From contig JAUDYN010000007.1 of assembly GCA_030407005.1 (NCBI GenBank), positions 2,046,001 to 2,110,000 of the forward strand: 64,000 bases of DNA, written 5' to 3'. The position numbers and the translations under genes are program-made. Below are positions 1-11,215 of this stretch, in pieces (within the stretch, counting starts at the first letter, position 1; every line of letters starts with the position of its first letter). The notes beneath the pieces were generated by a model that made no database searches, was not told the origin of the DNA, and saw nothing but the letters and a program-made list of their open reading frames with translations. The DNA comes from Desarmillaria ectypa (taxonomy: Eukaryota > Basidiomycota > Agaricomycetes > Agaricales > Physalacriaceae).

Positions 1-849
1 CAGTAGAATCATAGAGATTACTGGTATGTTTTCTTTGCCTGGAACTTTCGAATCTCGAGATTGTAACGCGATTTTAGTCTTGAATTGCTAGGTCGGGCCA
101 CCGTAACAAATGGTCTAGGTTAACTTACAGAACCTGGTCCGCACAATCTCATCGATGACCTTCGATACATCTCGAGGCTCTTAATCGTCGTGGAAAGCCC
201 CACTTCATGGGCTACGTACCTTTTTTGTATTGCATTATTCTTTTACAATATATTATATGCACATGATGCATCCGGATGTCCCAACTTCAGCGAACTTCCC
301 GTTGCTTTACTCAAAACTGACCGTCTTCCTTGATTGCTTCCAGCCTTATAACTTTTCCTTCGTTACCACGCGCCGCATACAGATCGCCAAAACGAAAAGA
401 GTCGCCATCGTCGACAAATCCTTTCTTTTCCTGATTGCCTTGCCTTCTCCATTGCGCGCGCTCCCCAGCCTGCCTGCATTCACATATCGTTACCCGAATT
501 GGGCCGGCTTAGACACCATCGACATTGGGACAGACAGCAACTTGAAGTACAGTACGCGTTAATTCCAAAAAATCAAATCGTTGATACACATCTAGTACGA
601 TCATTTCTGTCTGCACCACATTTCTATACTGCACCCATGCATTCCGCCATGGATCCTTCGGAGAATGAACAGGAGGACGGTCACCCCTTGACCTATTTGC
701 TCAGTAGCAGATCGAGCTATTCTTCCAAACAGACCAACACCACTTCCTTCAAGAAAGGTTGTGAGATCCGCAAGGATGCTAGGTATGTTATGATGATCTG
801 ACAACTCGGCAGGATACACACATTCTCGGAGCCTCTGTAAGCAAACGGG
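1..849. other. Left edge without a supported gene
   Basis: Several short open frames exist here but none shows a recognisable domain, and they contradict each other on both strands. The stretch just above 800 may still hold a last small exon of the DUF6535 relic to its right, because an acceptor-like pyrimidine tract ending in cag lies near 838-845 on the minus strand. I see no RNA gene or repeat. Confidence 0.5.
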
Positions 850-2110
850 CTAGGCAGGGTTATTGGGACAAAGGCTTGCAAGGTCATGGAGAGGCTTGCT
901 GAGGCCCACCGACGAGAAGAGTGCAAACAGCAAATAGGACGTCAGACTCACGGAGGTATCCCAAGAAATTTTAAGATATCTATCCAAATTTGAGAATGGG
1001 AGTCCACTAATAAATCTCTGTATGGTGCGTAATAGGCAATCAAATTGATTGAAAATTTCGTCGGGACGTGAGTGAAGCTTCTCGACCAGCCCGTTGAAGA
1101 GACGCTCAATATCAGCATACTCAAAGGCCTCATTCATGATGGGTGAGAACTGAAAGAGACGGTGAACGAGGAAAGCAGGAAAACGGGCCCAGAAATCGTT
1201 TAGAGCCCACTTGCCATCCTCAAAGGTGATTCGGATGAACTTTACAGCCAGGTCTGGGGTACACCGGTATTGGGCGATGAATAAAGGTAGAGGGGACGTT
1301 GATTCCAACATGCTCAGAGAAAGCATTAGGGCGGCACGCAGGTGTTCAGCAGGCACTTCCTTTTTCCCGTATTGATCTGATAATAGCAGGGTGTAAAACA
1401 GCTTCAGGACAGCATGTCAATGGTTAGTGAGATCTACCTTAGGGATCCTCCCTTCAAGCGAAGAGTTGATCCCACAAAACTTCTCGATCTTTGAGATGAC
1501 CCGGCAGAATACATTCCCTTTGGAAGGAAGATTCCTGTGTGCTGAATAGAGGGTGAGCCGGCAATGGTCAAGAGAAAACAATACCTTGGATCCTGAGGTG
1601 AAGGGTATTCATCTGGGTCACCAGGATTGAAGACACTGTCGATGGCATTCAATCGGCCTTGGACAATGCCTGTTACCCATGGATACAGATGCATTCCAAT
1701 AGCAAGCCGAAGACTGATTGCTTCACTATTTGCATTATTGAATATCTTCATTTCTTTCCATTCAAAAGTGACTAGGGGAGGGGAGCCGCTGTAGAGGATG
1801 TTTATCCAAAAAATTGACGAATCTTCCTCCAACAACGGAAGGGCTTGCAATAAACATTTGGTCACGTCGAGGTCATCTGGACCGAGTGGATGATGAAGTC
1901 CACTCCCCACCGCTGTAGTTCCATGTATCGAAACTGACGCAACCGGCACCTATCACGCGGTGTTCCAAATGGGACTGACATGTATTAGTGCATTCGTTGT
2001 TTTGTCAAAACATCAAAGAGCGCGGTGGCGAGACTGATGGAGAGACTGGTAAACCATAAACCGTTGGATGTTGAGGGATGAAATTTTGAAAGGTGAGGCC
2101 TGAGGTCTGA
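850..2110 (-). pseudogene. DUF6535 protein pseudogene, left copy
   Basis: Agaricomycete DUF6535 proteins carry a four-helix membrane domain followed by a long helical region of unknown role. Read on the minus strand, about 2070-1985 encodes the third and fourth membrane-segment block (NGLWFTSLS, then LTKQ) and is cut by an in-frame TAA just before YMSVPFGTPRDR. The QFRY block follows, and then the frame jumps straight to a distal block near 1880 (GPDD, later FEWKEMKIFN and DPDEYPSPQD) that in the right-hand copy lies about 800 bp downstream. The distal part (1880-850) reads well across two normal introns (near 1590-1535 and 1440-1365). The start region is missing. The internal deletion and stop make this a relic. 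The distal block matches the copy at 54.3-54.7 kb in sequence and order, but only at the level of a divergent family member. Confidence 0.75.
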
Positions 2111-2586
2111 GGTCCCAGCACTAAGTTTTTGGATCAACGCTTGAGGCTCCCAGCGGCGTGTCAGCGGTTATCCCAATATATCGGATATTACGACCCTTCA
2201 TCACGTAATTGACAGAGAGCTCAATCCCGCCTCCCGCCTTTGTAATCTAAAAAAAGCACCCCCACGTGGTGCTCGCGTCGTGCTACTACTTTGATCATGT
2301 CGATTTTGCCTGTAGAAATTTCAGCTCCCCCTTTTTGGATGGCGACTGCGACTAGCTGCCCCGCATTTCATTTTTCAATCTTTCTCACAGAACCATGAAT
2401 GCGGCTCAGCTGCTGTTATCGATAGGCCGCAAACACGTAGCACACGATACGTCCTGTTGCCCAACAATCGGGGACTAATCGCATCATGAAACCTGCAGTG
2501 GCATTCCCTTCTCCCAGCGAAAAACCCAGCCTGGGGTGTCAACATATAAATTTTTCTTCGCCGATTACTTGTCTCCTTACTTCAAT

Positions 2587-3516
2587 ATGTCCGTCATTGA
2601 CAACGAACAGGCCCAGATCAAATGGGCTAAATACTTCCTCCCCATATACCTATCCATTCGACTCCAGGATGAGGCATGCCTCAATGCCTTTCTTTATGGC
2701 CTTTTGCTGCTTATACAGATTGATTCCGGGGCACGTTGTACGCCAAGCTGGGCAATCCAACTATGGACCTACGAGACCTAGCATCTACGCGCCGGAGGAG
2801 GAGAAAAGTCCTAAAGGTATGGTTACTGGACCTCTTCTAAGTATTCACCCTGACCGACACTTGTACTCGCAGATGCTCTCAGACCTCCTTCTTCGTCTTC
2901 ATCTGACCGAGCCTCTGAACCCACCTGCCCTTGCCACCAAAGCCTCTCTGGCCATCCCCTTGAGTTCTAACCTCCCGAATGATGCAACTGTAGGCAGGGC
3001 GAAAACCTCTCTGCCCGCATCCCCTACACCTCGCTTAATTTGTGAGGGCCCTGCACCATACTTCCAGACCCGGCGCTGTGTTCGACCAGTGGGAGAGTCG
3101 AGTGACATCATCCAAGATGCCTCGACGTCAGTAGAGCAGACCGCCGCTTCTATGGCCACTGTTTCAAATGCTGCGCCTGCACTGGTTGCACAATAAGACA
3201 ATAGTGTAGGCTCTCCCCCTTCTGATCCATTTCGTTAGCTTACGTTGTTATCAGGTATCCCTTTAGGATATTCCTGTAGCATTCGAGGAACGAGAATCAG
3301 CAAGTCCTTCATTCTCTTTCTATTTTTCAGGTACTGACAGTCTTGTAGGATCTCTCGTCATGCTTCCACAAGCGCCCCATCAGCGCCCCATCAAAAACTT
3401 CACTCGCTAAAGTGTCGGGCGGAGGCAAGAGACGTGGTCGTCGTAAACGTTTTAGGGAGCCTGACGAATGTCAGACTGTACCATCGAAGAAGCCATGCAA
3501 CCATTCAGAGGAATAA
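2587..3516 (+). CDS. Hypothetical protein, weakly supported
   Basis: I do not recognise a family. An ATG at 2587 opens an 80-residue hydrophobic frame (MSVIDNEQAQ...). It could splice near 2816-2878 (gtatgg...gcag) into a Pro/Ser-rich frame, and a strongly basic stretch (KRRGRRKRFREPDE) lies before a stop at 3514-3516. An alternative unspliced frame runs 2486-3196 with 236 codons. The basic tail looks like a nuclear targeting signal, but the intermediate exons cannot be joined with confidence. The model sits in opposite orientation between the DUF6535 and DBR1 relics, so it may itself be a decayed or inserted gene. Coordinates are approximate. Confidence 0.25.
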
Positions 3517-4252
3517 GATATATATCCCGTTTTCTTTATAACTTCAATGATGACCGAGATCTTTCTTAAACTCTGTGTACTACCAGTTTCCTTGAATTGA
3601 ATAGCATTAGTTCGCTCTTTTTTGTCCGAGAAACAAAATCTACTAGTACACTTGAGGCCTTTTTGCGCCCATCCTGTGAAGAATCGGACGAGTCCAATCT
3701 CTATGACAGCTATAGGGCTCCTGCAGTCATCGCTGAGAGCCCAGCGATGAAGCGATCAGGGGCAGCTGGGAGTTCCGGCGTTTGAAGAGAAAATGGCATG
3801 CTGGGAGCTCAGCATTTGATCGCTACAGAGGTCCTTACCCATTCTGTAGGTACGATACTAGCCCTGTTGAATGGATCTACGAGAGGACGCGTCATACTTC
3901 TATTCCTAGGTGACGACCCACGAACGTCTCAGCTACGCGGGCCGTGCATCAGGAAAGAAAGAAAGAAAAAAAACAGCAGTGGAGTCAGATGAAGATAGTG
4001 ACAACCCTGGCCAACCTACGAGGGGGTTCCAACAGAGAAGAACGGGCAGTTCATTCAGCGCTTGTAGGCGACGACTAATTCGATCCCTACGGCGATGATA
4101 GCAACAAACGCCAACAGTGTGGCCTCAACGTAGAAGTGCAAGTGTATCATTCTGACGTCCGTATCCGTAGGAACCTGCTTCAGATGTTATACCATGTAAT
4201 AGGTTTGTGATGCGGTCAACAAGATGAGGATTCGACTGACTAATATTATACA
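3517..4252. other. Intergenic stretch, no supported gene
   Basis: Three plus-strand frames of about 60 codons occur (3597-3785, 3798-3992, 3910-4098). The last is Lys/Arg-rich, but they share no domain and no clear splice chain. An A-rich run lies near 3956-3975. This may be the 3' end of the weak gene on its left or decayed sequence. Confidence 0.4.
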
Positions 4253-5040
4253 TACGAATAGATTGTATTCTAGGACCAAAATGATGTACGGGGGCAACAA
4301 CGATCTCGCCTGGCCGTCATTGAAGAACGGCTGAAAGCCGCGCGTGATGGCGAGCCATTCGGGGTCAAAGGTGAGTTTTGTGGTCCCGCTCGTTGCAGGT
4401 ACGTCGATGACCTGCGAAAAGGGGTTATTAGTGTCGCTTCTAGCGAGGAAGGGAAAATGACCTCTATACACTTGCGCCTTGGGAGACATTTATTCAAGGC
4501 AGTGAAGTTGGTTACAGAGTCATCGTGTTTGACCGTTGTTTTGAAATAAGTATGCATATGCGCCGCGAACCACCACTTTGGTTGAAGCATCTTGAGCGGA
4601 TCCATGAGCGGCGGGCCAAATATCTTGTCGATGATCTCGGACTTGAGTGCTGGTTTGTCTCTGAGCAGGACTGCGAGGTCGCCGTGCTCGGTTATACCCT
4701 GAGGCCAGTCATGCGAGAGAAAGATATGTGGATTCGTGAGTAGAGAAAGCTTGCGAATGTCGTATTGGCGAATCTGGTATATTGACTTGAGTGCGTATTG
4801 GTCGTTACTTGCCCTTGCGCTCCATGGTGGCGATTTGCTTGCAGATCTCGTCGAGCTTGCCATGGCAGCATCCTTGAATGGCCACCTGTGTTTGCATACA
4901 AAATAATGTGGAACAATGCGAGCGGTATCTACCTTTATTGTTTTTGTTGAGAAATACTGACGTGGTGAGCATAGTGGTACGCGACAGGTACCCAGGCGAA
5001 GCATGTTATGGGAGATCGTTGGCCGGACCGATGTGCCGAG
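4253..5040 (-). pseudogene. DBR1: DBR1 pseudogene, left copy with two large deletions
   Basis: DBR1 is the metallophosphoesterase that opens the 2'-5' bond of intron lariats. On the minus strand this segment is nearly identical to 50.6-52.0 kb on the plus strand. It includes the upstream leader, the HIFLSHDWPQG and AAHMHTYF metal-binding blocks, and the terminal RTSFWS. Two segments are missing compared with the right copy: about 365 bp covering GDFQA, GGNHE and neighbours, and about 270 bp covering the C-terminal WVLEHVGED/VQQF part. The predicted start codon (minus strand, 4938-4936) reads ATA instead of ATG. An intron just before the VIDVPATSG block is retained, so this is a DNA-level copy and not a retrocopy. 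The uninterrupted 244-codon frame is accidental: its first third is out of the DBR1 frame. Confidence 0.85.
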
Positions 5041-5082
5041 GAAGACTCAGAATTTTCAAGCTAGCAAATTGTTCGATTGTAT

Positions 5083-5892
5083 CTATACTGTTGCTCGGAT
5101 CTGACTAGATGATTTTGCTACTTCAGCCGCGGCTACAATATCTTCTGGCATCTTTGGAGGTTTCGGCGGCTCAATAAGGAGACGGCCTAAACGGGGCAAC
5201 GTCTTGCGACTGATGAATTCCATTTTGCAGGGCAGTTTTGACGATGCCTGCTTGAGAACTATGAAGGCGATGAGCTCGAGAAAGTAATGCATGATGCAAA
5301 GAACTCACTTTGACGCGCAAGTTCCTCTCGGATAGGTACACCACCGATTTCAAAGATGACACGTCCGGTAGGTAGTCTGAATGTCGAGGTCAATGTCATT
5401 TTCGAAGAACATCTCGACACTGCTTACCGAGTCGCCCAATACTCAAAAGTACCCTTTCCTTTACCCATACGCGTTTCATTACCCTGCATGCGAAATTTTT
5501 GTTAGCTTGTCTGTCCCCTACAACCTGTGCGAACTATTCACCTTTATACAAACCGGGATATCCGGAAAACACCTCATCCACACCTTGGCGCCTTTCCACA
5601 CCTTCAACTTCCTCTTTATCACATCCTCTGCCGTAGTCAGCTGCTTCGCACTCAGTCGCATGCCATTCCCGCGTATCCTGATGCCCCAGTCGCCAAATGC
5701 CAGTGTCGTTCCCCGGGTGGAGCCGCCGATGGGAATGGGCACGCGACCCTTGTGTCGTTTGAGGTATTTGACTTTTCGCGGTGCTAGTTGGCCACGGGAG
5801 CGAGTGAGGAGGGTTATGGGGGAGCGGAAGGGGAGGAAGGAGGGCCGGAGGAGGGAGGTGATGGACGAAAGGGAAAACATTAGGTGTGACAT
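5083..5892 (-). CDS. MRPL16: Mitochondrial large-subunit ribosomal protein uL16m
   Basis: This is a structural protein of the mitochondrial large ribosomal subunit, placed near the peptidyl transferase centre and tRNA sites. Four exons read through as an L16 protein: a Ser/Arg-rich presequence, then RGQLAPRKVKYLKRHKGR, FGDWGIRI, an exon with GNETRMGKGKGTFEYW (the hallmark L16 loop), PTGRVIFEIGG, and a C-terminal exon KLPCKMEF. Introns lie near 5540-5484, 5427-5377 and 5308-5251. The start at 5892 is followed by a second in-frame ATG at 5880, which also gives a good targeting peptide. The gene is head to head with PRP3, only 38 bp apart. Its stop lies about 40 bp from the edge of the DBR1 relic. 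Confidence 0.93.
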
Positions 5893-5930
5893 CACGTCAC
5901 GTCAATACTCTTTGACTCTCCACCAACACC
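5893..5930. promoter_or_regulatory. Very short shared promoter of MRPL16 and PRP3
   Basis: Only 38 bp separate the two divergent ATGs. Two overlapping ACGTCA elements, the half-site known for ATF/CREB-type bZIP factors, occupy 5894-5904. A short pyrimidine-rich tract precedes the PRP3 ATG. The leaders must be extremely short, or each transcript must start inside the other gene. If MRPL16 starts at its second ATG the gap is 50 bp. Confidence 0.55.
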
Positions 5931-8131
5931 ATGGATAAGAAACGACCGTTGGAGGGTAATGACGAGGCAAGTGGTAGCAATAAGAAACTCAAAAGGTAGC
6001 TTTTACTGGTGCTTGTGGTTTATTGACTGACAGTTTCTTTAGTGATGCTGTGAGTGCTCTTTTATTCCCAAGGTGATTATCCCGTTTGACTCTTTATTCT
6101 GATTCATGTTTCTATGATTATTCTTCACTTAGACGTCGAGCAGCTCAGGTCTTGTGAGTCCTTCCATCTACAAGTATCGTTTTTCATTCAACGATTCTTT
6201 AGTCGCATACAGCACTCATTGCACAAAAACGTGCCGAAATTGCCGCCAAAGTCGCTGCTATGAAGAGCAGTGGTGCGAATATCGCTGCACCAACACCTGT
6301 GAAACCTATCGCGTCCGTTGTGCCTATGGCCAAGAGCGCCTCGTCTACGCCTCCTGGCCTCCCGGATGACCTTGCCAAGAAGATCGCAGAGGCGAAGAAA
6401 AAGGTTGTGGCTGCTCAGAGCAAGTTGGCCGTCAAGGATAATCCGTACATGGTGAGCAGACTGTCTGTGCAGTTTTATATATATCAACCTGAATTGGATA
6501 CACAGTCGATTCCGCAAACTGGAAAGAATAAGAATAGACCTGCTGAACCTGCTCAACAAGGTGCAGGTTTGAAGATGGCCGCACATCCACTGCTATTGGA
6601 TCAGACGCCGGTTGCACCTCAGTCGAAGAAAGATCGATATAAGCCGATGCAGCCCAAGTTTGCGTCAATCAAGGTAGGTATTTTTCTATAATAGCTGGTC
6701 TGGATATTTAGTTTTTTGTAGGCTAATACGCGAAATGTCCCAACGCCCCCTCCAGCGCCTACCCCAGCGCCTACCATGGAGTCCGCTAATCCTTATGCAT
6801 CCAAGGAAACGATCGAGGGAGCTCCCAAGGATCGCATGGGGCGCAACTTTCGGTTCAACCCAAAGGGCAAGTACATTGCATTGGCGGACCAGATCAGAAA
6901 GGAATCGCAGCTCGAGGCGCTCAAGCAGAGGATTGCGGAGAGTGCGAGAAAGGCGGGGTTGGATAGTGATATGGGGATTGAGAAGAGCGTCAAGGTGAGT
7001 AAGGGTGGTGAGGTTTTGCACCTTTTGCTGATGTGATTTTAGCGTGCTCCTCCACCGGAAGCAGAGTGGTGGGATGCCGCGTTGCTGCCCAACAAGACAT
7101 ATGATGATTTGTCTTATGGGATTCAAGCGATGAATATCAAGACTGCGGATTCTCCGATTACGATATATATACAGCATCCTATTCCTATCCCGGCGCCTGG
7201 AGACAAGGACAAGGTGGCATTGAAGCCTATGAAGTTGACGAAAAAGGTGGGCGCTTGTTGCTATGGATGAGAGTTTCATTAATGGGGTTATAGGAGCAAA
7301 AGAAGATGCGTAAACTGCGTCGTGCAGGGGAGCTGCAAGACAAACGAGACAGAATTCGTATGGGGTTGTTGCCCCCTGATCCTCCGAAAGGTGGGTGTTG
7401 TTACGAACGTCCTATCTTGTTGTTTGACGATGATTGTAGTGCGTCTCGCGAATTTGATGAGGGTCCTGACAAGCGACGCGGTACAAGACCCGACACGGGT
7501 TGAGGCGCGGGTAAGGCGAGAGGTTGCGATGCGTAAACACGGGCACGAGAAGATGAATGCGGAACGGAAGCTTACGGACGAGCAGAGGAGGGAAAAGGTG
7601 GAAAGCAAAAAGGTGGATGAGGAGAAGAAGGGTATATATGGGGCGGTGTTCAAGTATGGGTTTTCCCTGACTTGTTGGTTGTTACTGACTAGTTGTAGGG
7701 TAAAAACGCTCACGGACGGGTCTCATCGGTTCAAAGTGCGGAAGAATGCCGAGCAGATGAACCTGAGCGGGTTGTGTATCTTCAATCCAAACTTTAGCAT
7801 GATTTACGTGGAGGGTGCGGCGAAGTATATACGGAATTACAAGCGGCTTATGATGCACCGTATCGTCTGGATAGAGGCATCGAGACCGAGAGGGGGGGAA
7901 GAGGTAGAGTTGCAAGAAGATGAAGATGGAAAGAAGGAGGAAGAGGTGTCATTGGAGGACAATAAATGCTGGCTGGTATGGGAAGGTGATTTACGGGAGC
8001 GCACGTTTAGTTCGTTCAAGGCGAAGAGCTGCCCGACAGACTCTGCTGCGAAGGAAGTTCTTGGGGAGAGGCTGAAGGGGTATTGGGACCAGGCTAAAAA
8101 TTGGAAGGGTGAGGAAGACGAACTGTTTTAA
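5931..8131 (+). CDS. PRP3: U4/U6 small nuclear ribonucleoprotein Prp3
   Basis: Prp3 binds the U4/U6 duplex and is needed for tri-snRNP assembly in the spliceosome. The exons in order give a short basic N-terminus, a helical Ala/Lys-rich segment (QKRAEIAAKVAAM), the conserved PRP3 core (GRNFRFNPKGKYI; WWDAALLPN; KLTKKEQKKMRKLRR; RIRMGLLPPDPPKVRLANLMRVL) and the C-terminal DUF1115 domain (GSHRFKVRKNAEQMNLSG; RIVWIEA; CWLVWEG) to the stop at 8131. The core matches Prp3 of other eukaryotes closely. A very small exon, TGATGCT (6043-6049) or 16 nt if an earlier cag is used, lies between the first two introns. The last intron is 45 bp, divisible by three and without stops. That merges its flanks into one false long frame. 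Confidence 0.93.
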
Positions 8132-8281
8132 TGCAAATTACAACAAAAGTTTAAATTATTACACCTTTCTCTTCGTTGTATAGCGTCCTTTTAAGTTTTG
8201 GTAAAAGTATGAGTTCCAGTGAATTGTTTGCTACGAGTTCTATCGACAGTCAGGGGCTAACTACGTAAACACAAACAACTT

Positions 8282-10086
8282 ATGGCGGACGTCGATGTTG
8301 TACAAAGACGACGGGCATATTCGGCAACTCAGACCTCACCCGGGGTTTATACTCGACCTCGATATGCATCCTTACGAGGACCAGAACTTCATGCACCCCG
8401 ACCTCGACGACACCTCCCACTGTGGCTGTACGACTTGGACCCATCTCCAGCATCTTCACGCGCAGCTTCTCCCACGTCATCCGTACGATTCATAGCGCCT
8501 CCTTCTACCCCACATGCACCGTCTACTGCTGCACGACGACTAGTGAAATACCATCCGTTGCTGTTGACAATCGCTGCAACGACCTTGATCAAAATCTTGG
8601 TGAGCTTGGGACCGTACTCGGGGCAAGGTGCACCCCCAATGTATGGTGACTTTGAGGCGCAGAGGCATTGGATGGAGATTACTCTACACCTAGCACCGAG
8701 GGAATGGTATTGGTATGAGCTGGAGTGGTGGGGACTGGATTACCCCCCGCTGACTGCTTATGTGAGTTGGTTGTGTGGCTTCATCGGGGACAAACTCGAT
8801 AGTATGTGGTTTTCGCTGGATTCTAGTCGGGGAATAGAGAGCGATGGCCTCAAATTGTTTATGCGGTGGACGGTAATCGTGCTCGACGCGGCGGTTTGGG
8901 TACCAGCCGTCGTTTGGTGGGCGAGATGTCGGCCAGGTTCAGCAAGCTCGAGAGCAAGGGTATGTTTTTTTCTTCTTTTTTATTCCACATGTTTAAATAT
9001 AATTCACTGTAGTCGGCTTCTATCATTACCACCTTGGCCAATCCGTGTCTACTGCTCATCGACTTTGGGCACTTTCAATACAATTCTGTGATGCTTGGCC
9101 TTACTCTTCTCGCCGCTTGTGCCTTTGTGAATAAGCGCTACCTTGTTGGCGCTGTTCTATTCTCGCTGTCTCTTTCTTTCAAGCAGATGGCGCTGTACTA
9201 CGCTCCCGCCATTGGCATCTTCCTCCTCGCCATGTGCATTCAGACACCTATCCTCTTCCTCAAACTCGCCGCCGTAACCACAGTCACCTTTCTCCTCGTA
9301 TTTGCTCCCTTTCTCTCCTCCATTTCCCAGGCAATTCATCGTATATTCCCCTTTGCACGTGGCTTGTTCGAAGACAAGGTTGCCAACTTTTGGTGTTTTA
9401 CCAATGTCCTCATAAAATGGCGTTTACTACTCCCTGTTCAAAGCCTTGTTCGCCTATCAACCATTCTGACCGTGCTCGCCTTCCTTCCTGCCGTCTTTCT
9501 CATGGCACAATCCCCAGAACCCCGCCTTCTTCCATACGCCCTCCTCACCAGTTCACTCGCTTTTTTCCTCTTCAGTTTCCAGGTCCACGAAAAGACCATC
9601 CTCGTCCCCCTCCTTCCTGCTCTCATGCTCTCCACAAAGTCAGAGTGGATCACCCTCTTTAGCAACACCGCTGCATTCAGCATGTGGCCCCTACTCAAAC
9701 GTGACGGCGTCGGAATCCAGTACATCGCCACTATCCTCCTTTGGAATCGTCTCGTAGGATGTAATCCATTTTCATTTGCGCGCGATGGGTGGAATGTCGT
9801 CAAACTCTTGTCTGTGGGCGTTTACGCCGCTGCATTTGTTCTCCACCTCGCAGAGCTCTTCATCCCCGCCCCCGCGAGGTATCCTGATTTATGGGCAGTA
9901 GCCAATGTATTGGTCTGCACACCCGTCTTCTTTGCCGTCTGGGCGTGGAGCGTCAAAGCGGGTATGGAGGAAAGATGGGCCGGTACACCTATCCTAACAA
10001 CAAAGGTACATTCAAGAGCCAACTCTTTATCACCGACTACTCCGAGGCCAAAGAGTCGTCTGTCGAGAGAGTCTTTAGTTAGTTAG
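8282..10086 (+). CDS. ALG6: Dolichyl-P-Glc:Man9GlcNAc2-PP-dolichol glucosyltransferase
   Basis: Alg6 adds the first glucose to the lipid-linked oligosaccharide in the ER lumen during N-glycan assembly. Two exons are joined by one 53 bp intron (8960-9012). A Pro/Ser/Arg-rich cytosolic N-terminus of about 80 residues precedes the first membrane span. The luminal loop has GDFEAQRHWMEIT and WWGLDYPPLTAY, the acidic and aromatic signature of ALG6/ALG8 enzymes. Later come DFGHFQYNSVMLG and about ten further hydrophobic spans, with a VHEKTIL motif near the end. The DFEAQRHWMEIT variant favours ALG6 over ALG8. The tail (ARANSLS-like, Ser/Pro/Arg) is cytosolic. The start ATG at 8282 is the first in frame. 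Confidence 0.94.
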
Positions 10087-11039
10087 TTTCTAGGACCAAT
10101 CTTTCATGCAAAAGTACACGACCCTTGCGCAAACTCCACATGAAAAACTCGTCGAACGGGATTCAGCACGTACGCCAGTCTCCCGGGCTGCGTTGGTTTC
10201 AAAGTGAGCTTCCTACGTGCGCTGCCAAAAAGAGAGAGCTTCGTGGTGTCAAGTTTTTGCTTCATTACACTTGCAAAGGCGGCAATGAACTCTTTTAATT
10301 CAGATCCTGTCAATTGAATTTGCTCGTGGGGGAAAAATGACGCATCGGTCCCGGTCCCGCAGCGGTATAGATCTTTCCTCTCTTCGATCAAACTTTAAAG
10401 GTAAATTTTTTTTCTGAAGTTTGTCGTTCAAAACGCGCGGGATGAGATTTACGTTGATTTTCTTGATTTTTTTCTTCTTACAAGTACGTCAAGAAAATGG
10501 ATCATAACCTGTGTGTTGGCTGCGCTTAACACCGATCATCGACGGAGAAAGATATGGGTGTCTATCTGAGCGCGCCACCACTCACAATTGAACGTATCCG
10601 ACAGTGTCAAGTCCATAATCTATCATGAAATTGCGCACTTTGTTTTATCCTACTTTCCGTAGCTCTCATTCTGGGCTAGCTCATCAGTTACTGGCAGTCA
10701 CACTTCATTTGGCCGCAAGAGGAACTGTCCATTCCATTTTCTTCAGCTGAGAGTTTTCTCACTACGAGAGGTATGTGTAGGAAAGGCAGACGGTCAGACC
10801 TGGGACCTGAATGTAAATTTTTTTAGGCAGATGGATTCAACAGCCATTTCACTGAGTCGGTGAGTTGTCCCTATGTATATTGGAGGTTCCCATGTCGAGT
10901 CTCAGTTTTGTCCATTTTTCAGTTCCCATCGATTGCCTGATTGTTAACAATGTTCCGGGCCTTTTTTGGTTCTGGCCGAGTTTACGAGTGCCTCGTAATT
11001 TGCTAGGGCCCATCACATCGATATGCCTCTCTGCTTTCA

Positions 11040-11215
11040 TGGTACGAATCCCTCGGGTAATAAACTTTTCTTCCTTCCTTTGGCCACTAACACTTGCAAC
11101 TGAACCTTCTACTGCCGCACAAAACGGTCGATAATATCCCACCAAAGGGTCTAGCTTGGTGTTCCATGGAACCTCCAGGACTGTTACCGAGACACGCACG
11201 GCCGCATACATGATC
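11040..11215. repeat. Degenerate direct repeat, unit A
   Basis: This stretch aligns by eye with 11860-12050: a shared ataaac...ttccttcc tract, then aactgaac-ttctact, then cgataat followed by ccacc, then a cat/ttcacc block, in the same order and strand, about 820 bp apart. Identity is imperfect with small gaps. It probably represents two copies of a decayed repeat. Confidence 0.45.

Noticed and set aside
4270..5004. Uninterrupted 244-codon minus-strand frame that could look like an intact gene
   Set aside because: Its first third is out of the DBR1 frame and it spans two deletions relative to the better copy. No plausible start is present, so I treat it as part of a pseudogene.
5381..5938. 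Plus-strand 185-codon frame over MRPL16
   Set aside because: It lies opposite the MRPL16 exons and introns and has no domain. The minus strand carries the conserved ribosomal protein blocks.
7322..8131. 269-codon frame as a separate gene
   Set aside because: It is the PRP3 end with a 45-base intron read through by chance. The PRP3 core continues across the join.
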